Counted from the first letter of the stretch, positions 54,238-63,367 are shown. The stretch: 64,000 bases of DNA from Listeria_A hofi (GCF_963575615.1 NZ_CAUYTL010000008.1:1-64000); one strand, 5' to 3'. The notes: generated by a model from the sequence alone, not told the origin. Numbers and translations are program-made.

Positions 54238-55683
54238 ATGCAACACAAAACGTTGAAACCATTCCCAAAGGATTTTCTTTGGGGCTCAGCATCCGCGGCT
54301 TATCAGGTCGAAGGTGCTTGGGACACAGAGGGTAAAGGCCCGTCTGTCTGGGATGAGTTTGTTCGCATTCCTGGCAAAACTTTTAAAGGAACGAATGGCG
54401 ATGTGGCGGTCGATCATTATCATCGCTTTAAAGAGGATGTTGCGTTGATGGCTGAGCAAGGCTTGAAGGCTTACCGGTTTTCGATTGCGTGGAGTCGTGT
54501 TTTCCCAAAAGGGCATGGCGAAGTGAATGAGGCTGGTCTCGCGTTTTATGACGCTCTTGTTGATGAACTGGTAGCGAACAACATTACGCCAATTATCACG
54601 CTTTACCATTGGGATATCCCGCAAGCGATTCAAGATGAGTACGGCGGCTGGGAATCGCGTCGCATTATCAAAGATTTCACGGATTACGCGGAGGTTTGCT
54701 TCAAGCGTTACGGCGATCGTGTCAAATACTGGGTAACGCTCAATGAACAGAATGTTTTTATCTCGCATGGCTACAAGTTGGCGCTACACCCGCCTGGCTT
54801 GACCGACGACAAACGGATGTTCCAAGCGAATCATATCGCCAATCTTTCCAATGCCTCTGCAATAGCAAAATTCCGTGAGCTAGGTATGGACGGCAAAATC
54901 GGCCCAAGTTTTGCATATGGACCGAATTATGCGATTGACGGCAAGCCTGAGAACGCGCTAGCAGCTGATAACAGCGAGGAATTCAATGCGCATCTTTGGA
55001 TGGACGTCTACACTTGGGGCGAATATCCGATTGCGGTTTGGAATTGGCTCGAGGAGAACGGCTTCGCACCGGACTTAGAACCAGGCGACACCGAACTTCT
55101 CAAAAAAGGAAAGCCTGATTTCATGGGGGTCAATTATTATCGTACAATGACGAATGCGGCAAACCCGCTAGATGGCGTTGGCGTTGGTAAAATGAATACA
55201 ACCGGTGAAAAAGGTTCCACACAAGAAAGTGGGCTTCCGGGCGTTTATCGTCATGTGAATAATCCTTATTTGGAGAAAACGAACTGGGATTGGGATATTG
55301 ATCCTACAGGTCTGCGCGTTGGCCTTCGCCGTATTGCAAGTCGTTACCGTTTGCCGATACTTATTACGGAGAACGGGCTTGGCGAATATGATACATTAGA
55401 AGAAGGAAACGAAATCCATGATGAGTACCGCATCGACTACATTCGCGCTCATTCTATTGCGATTCAAGAAGCAATTACCGATGGCGTGGAAATGCTTGGT
55501 TACTGCACATGGTCGTTCACTGATTTACTAAGCTGGCTCAATGGCTATCAAAAACGTTACGGTTTCGTGTACGTAGATCGTGATGAAAATGATGAAAAAG
55601 AGTTAGCACGTTACAAAAAAGATAGTTTCTATTGGTATAAGAAAACGATTGAAGAAAATGGAGCAAATTTAATCAAAGAGTAA
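54238..55683 (+). CDS. 6-phospho-beta-glucosidase (GH1)
   Basis: A cytoplasmic 481-residue GH1 enzyme that splits phosphorylated beta-glucosides delivered by the PTS. The acid/base Glu lies in WVTLNEQN near 168 and the nucleophile Glu in LITENGLG near 379. SWLNGYQKRY near the C-terminus fits the Ser-x6-Lys-x-Tyr phosphate-binding signature of the 6-phospho branch. RBS CGGAGG precedes the ATG. It heads an operon with EIIC and a ROK kinase; position matches lmo2761. Confidence 0.92.
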   Translation: MQHKTLKPFPKDFLWGSASAAYQVEGAWDTEGKGPSVWDEFVRIPGKTFKGTNGDVAVDHYHRFKEDVALMAEQGLKAYRFSIAWSRVFPKGHGEVNEAGLAFYDALVDELVANNITPIITLYHWDIPQAIQDEYGGWESRRIIKDFTDYAEVCFKRYGDRVKYWVTLNEQNVFISHGYKLALHPPGLTDDKRMFQANHIANLSNASAIAKFRELGMDGKIGPSFAYGPNYAIDGKPENALAADNSEEFNAHLWMDVYTWGEYPIAVWNWLEENGFAPDLEPGDTELLKKGKPDFMGVNYYRTMTNAANPLDGVGVGKMNTTGEKGSTQESGLPGVYRHVNNPYLEKTNWDWDIDPTGLRVGLRRIASRYRLPILITENGLGEYDTLEEGNEIHDEYRIDYIRAHSIAIQEAITDGVEMLGYCTWSFTDLLSWLNGYQKRYGFVYVDRDENDEKELARYKKDSFYWYKKTIEENGANLIKE

Positions 55684-55756
55684 GGGAGTCAAGTTTGCGA
55701 AACGTATCTAAATGCGTTTTGTGAACTTGGTTTAATAGTTAATTAAAGAAAGCGTT

Positions 55757-55998
55757 AACAAGTTTGGGTCATGTGAGGCGTCGGGTTTGGCGCCTTCGGA
55801 TCCAGCTTCAGAAGCCAGATCCTCGAAATTTTCGTGGCCTCCGTAAAAGTCAAAAGAGGACTTTCACTGCGCCACCCTATGTTGTGGCTCTTATGAGGCA
55901 TCGCTTGCCGATTTAGAGCCTCAATATGCATGAGAACGCAGTGACCATGTAATCCATCGAGGCTAAACGGGCTTCTTCAGCTTTTCAAATTGGGAGGT
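55757..55998 (-). repeat. Dispersed repeat modules right of the beta-glucosidase gene (inverted)
   Basis: Read on the minus strand it has module X (TTTGAAAAGCTGAAGAAGCC), module Y (TGGATTACATGGTCACTGCG) and module Z (CTGAAGCTGGATCCGAAGGC), the same modules as 53270-53475 but with Y before Z. It fills the gap where an EIIB gene is expected in Listeria. Confidence 0.6.
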
Positions 55999-56004
55999 AT
56001 TCAA

Positions 56005-57366
56005 ATGAGTTTAATGACAAAGTTCGAACATGGAATGGAGAAAGCGCTAGTACCGGTTGCCAACAAATTGAATTCACAGCGGCACATTGCTGCTATTCGT
56101 GATGCATTTATTTTAGTTTTTCCTTTAATCATGGCAGGGTCGATTATTCTTTTAATCAACTTCGCAGTGCTTAGTCCAGATGGTTTTATCGCTAAAATCC
56201 TATTCTTAGGTAAGATTTTCCCGAACCTCGCGGAAGCTCAAGCAATTTTTGCACCAGTTTTGCAAGGTTCTACCAATATTATGGCCATACTCATCACCTT
56301 TTTAGTCGCGCGGAATCTCGCTATCTTTTTCCAGCAAGATGATCTTTTGTGCGGCTTGACGGCGATTGGCTCGTTTTTCATTATCTACACACCGTATCTC
56401 GTTGTCGATAACCAAGCTTACATGACTACAAAATTCCTAGGAGCGCAAGGCCTGTTTGTAGCGCTGATCGTTGGTATTATTACTGGGGAAGTTTTCAGCC
56501 GTCTTGCACGTGCGCCGAGACTGACAATCAAAATGCCAGCTCAAGTGCCACCAGCAGTTTCTCGTTCTTTTAAAGTTCTGATTCCAGTTATTATCGTGAT
56601 GATCTTGTTCTCTGTTTTGAACTACTTAATCACATTAATCGCTCCAGAAGGCTTACATGACCTTGTTTATAAAGTTATTCAATCGCCACTTAAAGACATG
56701 GGTACGAATATTTTCTCTGTCCTACTACTTGGCTTTATCTCTAACTTACTATGGGTGCTTGGGATTCATGGTCCTAACACAATCGCAGCAATCCGCGATA
56801 CCATTTTCACAGAACCTAACTTGGCAAACTTGAACTATGTAGCAGAGCACGGTTCAGCATGGGGCGCGCCTTACCCAACAACTTGGGCAGGTTTAAATGA
56901 CGCTTTTGCAAACTATGGTGGTTCTGGAATGACGCTCGGCCTTCTAATCGCAATTTTCTTTGCTTCTAAACGTGCCGATCACCGTGATATCGCGAAACTC
57001 TCGATTGCGCCTGGTTTGTTCAACATTAACGAACCCGTTATTTTCGGTCTTCCAATCGTGCTAAATCCGATCATGGTTATTCCGTTCATCTTTGTTCCAG
57101 CAATCAACACGCTTATCGGATACTTCTTTATTCACTTCAAAATCATTCCGCCAATCGCATATCAAGTGCCTTGGACAACACCAGGTCCACTGATTCCGTT
57201 CCTTGGTACTGGTGGGAACTGGATAGCGCTACTTGTCGGACTACTCTGTTTGGCTGTCGCGACTATCTGCTACTTACCATTCGTACTCGTATCCAATAAA
57301 GTAGCCGCAAGTGACGCACAAATGGATGCAAACGCAACTGAATCAGCAATAGCAACTGAAAAATAG
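56005..57366 (+). CDS. PTS cellobiose/lactose-family EIIC permease
   Basis: A 453-residue polytopic protein of the lactose/cellobiose EIIC family (MTKFEHGMEKALVPVANKLN opening, LLWVLGIHGPNTIAAI, NINEPVIFGLPIVLNPIM). It moves beta-glucosides through the membrane with phosphorylation by EIIA/EIIB, neither of which is encoded here. The ATG at 56005 has GGGAGG upstream; an in-frame ATG at 55990 is earlier but not supported. Position matches lmo2763; the EIIB gene normally found before it is missing. Confidence 0.92.
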   Translation: MSLMTKFEHGMEKALVPVANKLNSQRHIAAIRDAFILVFPLIMAGSIILLINFAVLSPDGFIAKILFLGKIFPNLAEAQAIFAPVLQGSTNIMAILITFLVARNLAIFFQQDDLLCGLTAIGSFFIIYTPYLVVDNQAYMTTKFLGAQGLFVALIVGIITGEVFSRLARAPRLTIKMPAQVPPAVSRSFKVLIPVIIVMILFSVLNYLITLIAPEGLHDLVYKVIQSPLKDMGTNIFSVLLLGFISNLLWVLGIHGPNTIAAIRDTIFTEPNLANLNYVAEHGSAWGAPYPTTWAGLNDAFANYGGSGMTLGLLIAIFFASKRADHRDIAKLSIAPGLFNINEPVIFGLPIVLNPIMVIPFIFVPAINTLIGYFFIHFKIIPPIAYQVPWTTPGPLIPFLGTGGNWIALLVGLLCLAVATICYLPFVLVSNKVAASDAQMDANATESAIATEK

Positions 57367-57378
57367 GAGTTGAAAAAA

Positions 57379-58257
57379 TTGAAAACCATTGCAGCTTTTG
57401 ATATCGGCGGAACAACCTTGAAAATGGGACTTGTTTCGAGTGAGGGCGATATTCTTCAACACGAAAAAATGACAATCCCTAATTTTGATGGTGAACTGAT
57501 ATTAGCAGGGATTTCAGAGTATACGAAAAAACACGATGTGGCAGGCGTTGCAATCAGCGCGCCTGGCTACATCAATCCAAAAACAGGTTTTATCACGATG
57601 GGCGGCGCGATTCGAGCTTTCGATAACTTTCCCCTTCGCGAATACTTAGAAGAAAAAACAGGTCTTCCCGTGACCGTTGAAAACGATGCTAATTGTGTTG
57701 CCCTATGCGAAAAATGGGTTGGTGGCGCGCAGGACTTAGAGAATTTTCTATGTATGACAATCGGAACAGGCATCGGTGGCGGCATTTTTATCGATGGCAA
57801 ACTGTATAGCGGTTCTCGGTTCCGTGCTGGCGAATTTGGCTATCTATTTAGCGATCGACCTGGCAGTTACGAACCTGGAAAATATACCATGAATCAAACG
57901 ACAACCATGCTCGTTTTGCGTCGCCAATACGCCGCGCACACAGGTAAAGCACTAAACGAAGTCACAGGTGAAGAAATTTTTGCAGCCTACGACAATAATG
58001 ACCCCGTTGCAAAAAAATTGATTCACGACTTCTACAACGGCCTTTGCACGGGTCTATACAACCTGATTTACTGCTTCGATCCGAGCCATATCTTCATTGG
58101 AGGCGGCATCACAGACCGACCAACTTTCCTAACTGAGCTAAAACAACACATGGCTTTCTTCGGTCTACGTGACACTGAACTCGAAATCGTCGTTCACAAA
58201 AATCAAGCCGGCATACTCGGTGCAGTGTATCATCATTTGTTGTTGACGGGGATCTAA
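57379..58257 (+). CDS. ROK-family sugar kinase (beta-glucoside kinase-like)
   Basis: A 292-residue ROK kinase: phosphate-binding AAFDIGGTTLKMG at the N-terminus, ENDANCVALCEKWVGGAQ in the middle with the catalytic Asp in NDAN, and GTGIGGGIFIDGKL. The Cys-rich zinc motif of glucokinases is absent, as in BglK of Listeria and Klebsiella, which phosphorylate cellobiose and other beta-glucosides. No DNA-binding domain is present, so it is an enzyme, not a repressor. I prefer the TTG at 57379, 9 nt from AGGAG. The gene is 12 bp behind the EIIC gene. Confidence 0.85.
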   Translation: MKTIAAFDIGGTTLKMGLVSSEGDILQHEKMTIPNFDGELILAGISEYTKKHDVAGVAISAPGYINPKTGFITMGGAIRAFDNFPLREYLEEKTGLPVTVENDANCVALCEKWVGGAQDLENFLCMTIGTGIGGGIFIDGKLYSGSRFRAGEFGYLFSDRPGSYEPGKYTMNQTTTMLVLRRQYAAHTGKALNEVTGEEIFAAYDNNDPVAKKLIHDFYNGLCTGLYNLIYCFDPSHIFIGGGITDRPTFLTELKQHMAFFGLRDTELEIVVHKNQAGILGAVYHHLLLTGI

Positions 58258-58267
58258 ATACAGCAAA

Positions 58268-58296
58268 TTGCATTAAATTCACATGCATGGTATAAT
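58268..58296 (+). promoter_or_regulatory. Promoter of the Fst-type antitoxin RNA
   Basis: TTGCAT (58268-58273), 17 bp, TATAAT (58291-58296), oriented toward the Fst-like toxin gene. Confidence 0.7.
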
Positions 58297-58302
58297 ATCA
58301 GT

Positions 58303-58365
58303 GAAAATATAATTACCACGTGAACACCCAAATACCCTAGCTGTTGGAGCAGCTAGGGTATTTTT
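58303..58365 (+). ncRNA. RNAII-like antitoxin RNA of the Fst module
   Basis: The short transcript begins near 58303, contains GAAAATATAATTACCACGTG (58304-58323) and ends at a terminator with arms AATACCCTAGCT/AGCTAGGGTATT (58331-58342, 58351-58362). The first element repeats, with few changes, the plus-strand sequence over the toxin start (58472-58491). This is the direct-repeat arrangement by which par RNAII pairs with the toxin mRNA, in addition to the shared terminator loop. Confidence 0.7.
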
Positions 58366-58389
58366 GTATGGGGTTAGAATTCTTGTCGT

Positions 58390-58488
58390 CTACTTCCTAT
58401 CGCTTCGACCTTCTAACATGTGCTTGAAGTACACAACAACGCATCCAACCACGATAGGAGCGATAACACTAGAAAATATAATCACCAC
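58390..58488 (-). CDS. Fst-family type I toxin (32 aa)
   Basis: The GTG start at 58488, behind GAAGGAAGG, gives MVIIFSSVIAPIVVGCVVVY then FKHMLEGRSDRK. The hydrophobic helix with the APxxVG motif and a charged tail is the Fst/par toxin family signature. Such peptides insert in the membrane and disturb the nucleoid and cell wall. A -10 TATACT lies at 58546-58541 on the same strand. It converges with the antitoxin RNA on a shared bidirectional terminator. The frame is too short for usual gene callers. Confidence 0.78.
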   Translation of the reverse strand: MVIIFSSVIAPIVVGCVVVYFKHMLEGRSDRK

Positions 58489-58556
58489 GCGATACACCTT
58501 CCTTCAACGAAAACGTTCGCCAAGGGTAGACGACAATTTCAGTATAACGGGTTTGG

Positions 58557-58701
58557 GACATAACCCAAATAAATCGGCGACAAGCGCTCGCATTCAGGGG
58601 ATTTGGCGGACTTCCGGTTCTCATGTACAAGTCGTACACTCCGCTTCCGGCTTCCACCAAATCCCCTGAATACAAACGCTTTCGCTCAATTTGTGTTAAG
58701 C
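58557..58701. repeat. Palindromic dispersed repeat, copy 2
   Basis: Starts GGACATAACCCAAATAAATCG and ends around ACGCTTTCGCTCAATTTG, like copy 1 at 25730. Inside, ATTCAGGGGATTTGG (58592-58606) and CCAAATCCCCTGAAT (58657-58671) form perfect 15-bp arms, so the whole unit folds into a long hairpin. It lies just upstream of the Fst toxin promoter. Confidence 0.6.
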
Positions 58702-58831
58702 AAGATTCACATCCTACTCGAAAAAAAGGATTTGTGATAGCTTGCTTATTTTGCATGAAAATGAGTTTGTCCCGGCCTCATCAAAATTATCGCAAAAAAA
58801 GAAACAGACTTCCAAATCTGCCCCTTCTATT

Positions 58832-59560
58832 TTATATTTGGTGACGATTATATGTCTTCTTCGCCATCGCCTCCAACAAAAACAAAACTGGAATCTGTGT
58901 CGTAATATTCGTCTCATGAATCATTTCCTGCGTCACAAAATACGGAATATTCACATCCGACAACCCCGCCAATGTATTTTTGCTAGAATTCGTAATACTA
59001 ATAATCCTGCTCCCGTACTGCTTCATATTCTGTGCCTGCAATATAACCTGTGGCGTCTCACCTGAAACCGACAAAATCACCATCACCGCATTATCGAATT
59101 GTTGCGCCGCATTCGGATAAAAGGGATCCTTAATATAAAACGTTCGCTTCTGCAAATTTGAGAAAAAACGCGAGCCATATTCTGCGAGAATTCCTGATGT
59201 CCCAATCCCCACAAATACAACCAATTGCGCATCGTCAATTATATCCACGGCTTTATCTAAACTTACATCGTAATCCCGACGCATTGTCCGCTCGAAAAAC
59301 TCCTCCAAAACTTCAATCGTATCCGCCGTCTTCGTCTTTATTCTCTCTTTTGACGCCTGCTTCAACTGCACCTTAAACTCCGAAAACCCTTCATAGCCCA
59401 GCTTCCTCGTAAAACGAACAATCGAAGCCGCTGAGACATGCGTTTCATCCGCCAACTCACGAACCCGCATGTACATCACTTTATCTTGATTATCCATTAT
59501 GTATCTGTATAAATGCAACTCAGTCTCAGTAAACTTACTAACGATTTCATAAGGAAACAT
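58832..59560 (-). CDS. RpiR-family transcriptional regulator
   Basis: A 242-residue protein with an N-terminal helix-turn-helix (VRELADETHVSAASIVRFTRKLGY, about 33-56) and a C-terminal SIS sugar-isomerase domain (VVFVGIGTSGILAEYGSRFF, VILSVSGETPQ). RpiR regulators sense sugar phosphates. The neighbouring beta-glucoside operon is the natural candidate target. Position matches lmo2766. Confidence 0.88.
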   Translation of the reverse strand: MFPYEIVSKFTETELHLYRYIMDNQDKVMYMRVRELADETHVSAASIVRFTRKLGYEGFSEFKVQLKQASKERIKTKTADTIEVLEEFFERTMRRDYDVSLDKAVDIIDDAQLVVFVGIGTSGILAEYGSRFFSNLQKRTFYIKDPFYPNAAQQFDNAVMVILSVSGETPQVILQAQNMKQYGSRIISITNSSKNTLAGLSDVNIPYFVTQEMIHETNITTQIPVLFLLEAMAKKTYNRHQI

Positions 59561-59660
59561 TCATTACTCACCCTTTCAATTAAAGGTTTTACGATTTCAT
59601 TATGTCACATTCCAAAATGAAAAGCTAGCTGTTATTTCCCGGGAAATACATCATCATTCC

Positions 59661-60278
59661 CTATAATATTCCCCGCAACTCCATCGTATCGACTAATTTT
59701 CCATAATAATTATTCTCCTCCAATGTAAACTGACGCATCCTGAGCACCTCATTCACAACCTCAATCCCATCATCTCGCAATTTAAATCCCTCCACACGAA
59801 GCCCATCCGATTCTCCTTTGAAAAACGACTGAAACTCCTGCAAATTCGCCGTTACCATTCCGCCAACCTCTTCCTCCTGCAATCTGAAATCCGCCAAATT
59901 TCCAGCAAACCGATACAAAAACACATGACAAAACTCTCGATCCACAAATCCTGGCGAAACATAACTAGTATCAATCACACCAAGCGATACCAACACATCA
60001 AAAGCCACATCAACACCAAGCTCCTCCTTCACCTCACGAATCCCATCCAAAACCGTTTCATCCTCCATCAAATGCCCAGCCGCCGTAATATCATAAAGCC
60101 CAGCAAAATCCTTCTTCTGTTCACTTCGATACTGAATATAAATCCTCGTCAAATCCTCTGAAACAAACCAACAATGAAACGTCTCATGCCATAAACCCTT
60201 ATGATGCACATCATCTCGGCTCGCCGTACCAATTTGCTGATGCTCCACGTTAAATATCTTCAATTTTTCTACCATCAT
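59661..60278 (-). CDS. NUDIX hydrolase, IPP-isomerase-like branch
   Basis: A 205-residue protein with a Nudix box AAGHLMEDETVLDGIREVKEELGV near 68-90; one residue fewer than the canonical spacing lies between Glu and Arg-Glu, as in many isopentenyl-diphosphate-isomerase-like Nudix proteins. The N-terminal strand (KLKIFNVEHQQIGTASRDDVHHKGLWHETF) is also typical of that group. It hydrolyses a nucleoside diphosphate-linked substrate that cannot be named. Confidence 0.82.
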   Translation of the reverse strand: MMVEKLKIFNVEHQQIGTASRDDVHHKGLWHETFHCWFVSEDLTRIYIQYRSEQKKDFAGLYDITAAGHLMEDETVLDGIREVKEELGVDVAFDVLVSLGVIDTSYVSPGFVDREFCHVFLYRFAGNLADFRLQEEEVGGMVTANLQEFQSFFKGESDGLRVEGFKLRDDGIEVVNEVLRMRQFTLEENNYYGKLVDTMELRGIL

Positions 60279-60384
60279 AATTCATCTCCTCATGTTTGCC
60301 TTCCGTAATGGATTAACCGTTCGCTTTGCTCACGCTTATATTGGGGTTGTAACTCATTTCATTTCGAACAACCCAACAACAAAA

Positions 60385-60413
60385 GATGCTGCTCCTATTC
60401 AAGAAACAGCATC
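60385..60413 (-). terminator. Terminator of the DUF1129 gene
   Basis: GATGCTG and CAGCATC arms with TTTTG following on the minus strand, just past the stop at 60422. Confidence 0.7.
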
Positions 60414-60421
60414 AACATCAT

Positions 60422-61084
60422 TTATAAATTCGGAATATTTTTCTTCTTCTTCAAGTAGAAACGTAATGCCAGTAGCGCTGCCCCAACAATTACAGTCGGA
60501 TACGGCTCTAGAGCTATGTTCCATTTCGCTGGAACAATCACTTGCACAACCGTCATAATCGTCATCCACACAAGAATAACAATCATCGCAATTAACAGAT
60601 ACTTCCACGTTCCACCTTTTTCACCTTGACGCATAGCACCTGCATATTTACGCAATACCATCATCGCTCCACCACCGACAAGGAAGGTCACGAATAGCAC
60701 GGCCAAACCTAGCGTCTGTCCTTGGAAGATTGCGCTCACACCACTGATCAACATCATCGCCCCAAGTACAAGCAAACCGCCATCCAGTGCAATCCACCAT
60801 TTCCCAGCAACTTCACCCACTGGCGCTGCTTTTACAGTCAAAGCTTTCACATATTCTGTCGGCGTCACATCGAATAATTTCCGCGCTGTCACACCTTGTT
60901 TTTGATTCTCAAGTACTTTCTCTGTCATTTCATAGATCAAATTCGCCTGTTGCTCCTCGCCATATTGCTCCAAATCACGAAGATGCTTCTCCACTTCTTG
61001 GATATATTGCAAGTTACGCTTCGTCAAATTCGCCTTCATCTCGCCAATCTCAGGCTTCACTGTTTCTGCTTCTGTTGTCACCAA
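60422..61084 (-). CDS. DUF1129 family membrane protein
   Basis: A 220-residue protein with a charged helical N-terminus (about 1-85, EIGEMKANLTKRNLQYIQEVEKH) followed by four to six transmembrane segments (WWIALDGGLLVLGAMMLISG, LAVLFVTFLVGGGAMMVL, LLIAMIVILVWMTIMTVVQV, TVIVGAALLALRFYL). This is the DUF1129 layout. The start is TTG at 61084 or GTG at 61081, both within reach of GGAGG. The function is unknown; it follows the ABC exporter genes. Confidence 0.75.
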   Translation of the reverse strand: MVTTEAETVKPEIGEMKANLTKRNLQYIQEVEKHLRDLEQYGEEQQANLIYEMTEKVLENQKQGVTARKLFDVTPTEYVKALTVKAAPVGEVAGKWWIALDGGLLVLGAMMLISGVSAIFQGQTLGLAVLFVTFLVGGGAMMVLRKYAGAMRQGEKGGTWKYLLIAMIVILVWMTIMTVVQVIVPAKWNIALEPYPTVIVGAALLALRFYLKKKKNIPNL

Positions 61085-61157
61085 TAAAATCCTCCCTCAA
61101 ACATACTACCTCTATTATAACCCAATATACTTCCCAGTAGAAATATATTTATAAAAA

Positions 61158-62255
61158 TTACAAACGTTTCCCGTAAAAAGAACGAGCTCCAGCTAATATA
61201 GAAACAATCAAACTCACACTAAAAATCAGCCAAAATACAACCAAACCAGCGATCCCAGACAAGTCCACAAATTCTTGAATCATATTCGCGACGAACATCC
61301 CAACCAATGTCGCAAACACAAGAAGTCCCCAAACTCGCATTCCTGGAAACACAAATAATTTTCCATTCGTCTCCAATGATTCCCGTTCCGCAACTACACT
61401 CGCAAAAACAAGAAGCCCAGCCAACAATCCAATTTGTAAAAATAATGGTCCATAAGCCGGTCGAATAAATCCAAGCGGCTCCAAAGCTCGGAAATAATCA
61501 CCCCAATACGTTAGATCAAGCGATGCATCTTTATTTATAAAGCTGATAATATGAGCTACAAACGCTAAAATCGTGCTCGGCAACAATACCAAACCCGCAG
61601 TCGCTAAAATTCCACCCAACGGCGAACCAATCACGTACCCCACAACAATTGGAAGTAAAAACAACAACAAATACGCCAACCAACTTCCCAAAACGTCCAT
61701 TATCAATTTTTGCTGATGAAAATCAATGAATTCTGTCGGAACCTGCGAAGAAAAATACCACAACCCCAGCCCCAAACTAACAAAATAACTCACCGTAATC
61801 ACCGCAAAACCAAGCATTACCTTCACACCAAGAATCGCTCTTTTAGAATAAGGCATCACCGCCGTAAAATGATTGCCACGCGTATAACGCTCCAAAATAA
61901 CTGAACAAATGCCCATAATCACTGCCAGAACCAGCGTCATCGTAAATGGCATGCTCACCGTAAAGCTAAAGAAAAAATATGTATATTGATTTACGCTTTC
62001 CGACAAATTCGTCTCATACGCCAAATAACGCACCGTTAAATCATCTTGAATCTCCTGCTTCGTCATCGCAAAATCCGGATCTCCCTCCTGCTCCAATTGA
62101 AAAGCCTCCGATTTATAATGCGCCTGACTCTTATTCCAAGTATTTGCCTCATTCACCAATCCAACGAAAAAAGCTAACAAAAACACTAGAAAAACTAGCG
62201 GAACGACCCATCTGATTCCCCGCCACTCCTTATACCACAACCCTTTTTGCCACAT
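61158..62255 (-). CDS. ABC exporter membrane subunit 2
   Basis: A 365-residue polytopic protein with six or so transmembrane helices and an extracytoplasmic loop after the first (residues 35-95). It is clearly paralogous to the next gene upstream (shared MWQKGLWYKEWRGIRWVV/MFSKRLWMKESRSVWWIV opening, ERYTRGNHFTAVMPYSKRAILGVK/ERYTRKDHFSLVAPFKRSSM). Gap to the upstream gene is 10 bp, so the operon ATPase-permease-permease is likely. Substrate unknown. Confidence 0.85.
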   Translation of the reverse strand: MWQKGLWYKEWRGIRWVVPLVFLVFLLAFFVGLVNEANTWNKSQAHYKSEAFQLEQEGDPDFAMTKQEIQDDLTVRYLAYETNLSESVNQYTYFFFSFTVSMPFTMTLVLAVIMGICSVILERYTRGNHFTAVMPYSKRAILGVKVMLGFAVITVSYFVSLGLGLWYFSSQVPTEFIDFHQQKLIMDVLGSWLAYLLLFLLPIVVGYVIGSPLGGILATAGLVLLPSTILAFVAHIISFINKDASLDLTYWGDYFRALEPLGFIRPAYGPLFLQIGLLAGLLVFASVVAERESLETNGKLFVFPGMRVWGLLVFATLVGMFVANMIQEFVDLSGIAGLVVFWLIFSVSLIVSILAGARSFYGKRL

Positions 62256-62265
62256 AAAATCGCCC

Positions 62266-63354
62266 CTATCTCCGAACCCACGTATTTCTGTAAAGCACCA
62301 TATAACAAATCACTAAGCACCCAATAAATGATCCCGCCAATATAATGAGAAAAGTCGTCATCGAAGGCAGCTCCATCTGTCCATCACTAAACCAAAAATT
62401 AGCAACTAAAATAGCTCCACCAAACGAAACCAAAACCGCACAAGGAATACGTAAATACGAAAACGCCAAAACCTTTCCATTATTCTCAATCGAATATCGC
62501 TTATAGAACAATACCGAACCCATCCCAAACAAAACAAGTAAAACCAGTTGCAAAATAAACGGGCCATATTCAAACTCACTATTTCCAAAAATAACAAACA
62601 CATTGGCATATGATGTCCAATTCGCAAACTTATCCGAGCTAGTATCTGGATACAATAACTGCATTAAAATAAACCACACAGTGTAAATATACCTTGGCAT
62701 AACCGTGATAACCAATAGCGTAATAACAGTCGCCAATAACTCACCCATAATCGTTCCAACGAAAATAGCCAGCACAAAAAGCAACAAAAATGTACCTAAA
62801 TTTCCAAGTAAACCCACATATACCTTTTGCATATCTAAATCAATAAAATCGCTAGGTATTACCAAAAACAAATGCCTCAGTCCCAGCCACAAACTGATCC
62901 CATAAGCCACTGTAATGGATAGGCATCCCAACAACAGCTTCACGCCAATCATACTACTGCGCTTAAACGGTGCCACCAGTGAAAAATGATCCTTCCTCGT
63001 ATAACGCTCCCAGCTAACCATCGCCAGACCCAAAATCACGACCAAAATACTAAGCGCAAAATAAGATCTTGACATCGTATAATGCGTTGAAAATTTGTCA
63101 CCAGGGAATCCGGTTGTAAAATAACTCAATGTTAAACTAGCTTTCACTTGCTCTGGCGTCATTTTACTGTCACCATCCGCCATCTGCTGCTGTTCTTGAA
63201 ATCCATCTGACTGAAAATAATCATATTGCATCTGCCAATCCTTAGTATCCGAGTAGAGCCCACCAGTTTGTGCGTAAAGAAAACCTAACACTAAAATTAT
63301 CACAATCCACCAAACACTGCGCGATTCTTTCATCCACAAACGCTTACTAAACAA
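62266..63354 (-). CDS. ABC exporter membrane subunit 1
   Basis: A 362-residue polytopic protein paralogous to the following gene, with a first helix, a hydrophilic loop (DTKDWQMQYDYFQSDGFQEQ...) and about five more helices. It begins 13 bp after the ATPase gene. Together the three genes resemble GntR/EcsA-type antimicrobial or envelope-stress ABC exporters; in Listeria the counterpart is lmo2767-lmo2769. Confidence 0.85.
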   Translation of the reverse strand: MFSKRLWMKESRSVWWIVIILVLGFLYAQTGGLYSDTKDWQMQYDYFQSDGFQEQQQMADGDSKMTPEQVKASLTLSYFTTGFPGDKFSTHYTMSRSYFALSILVVILGLAMVSWERYTRKDHFSLVAPFKRSSMIGVKLLLGCLSITVAYGISLWLGLRHLFLVIPSDFIDLDMQKVYVGLLGNLGTFLLLFVLAIFVGTIMGELLATVITLLVITVMPRYIYTVWFILMQLLYPDTSSDKFANWTSYANVFVIFGNSEFEYGPFILQLVLLVLFGMGSVLFYKRYSIENNGKVLAFSYLRIPCAVLVSFGGAILVANFWFSDGQMELPSMTTFLIILAGSFIGCLVICYMVLYRNTWVRR

Positions 63355-63367
63355 TGCTCCTCACCCC

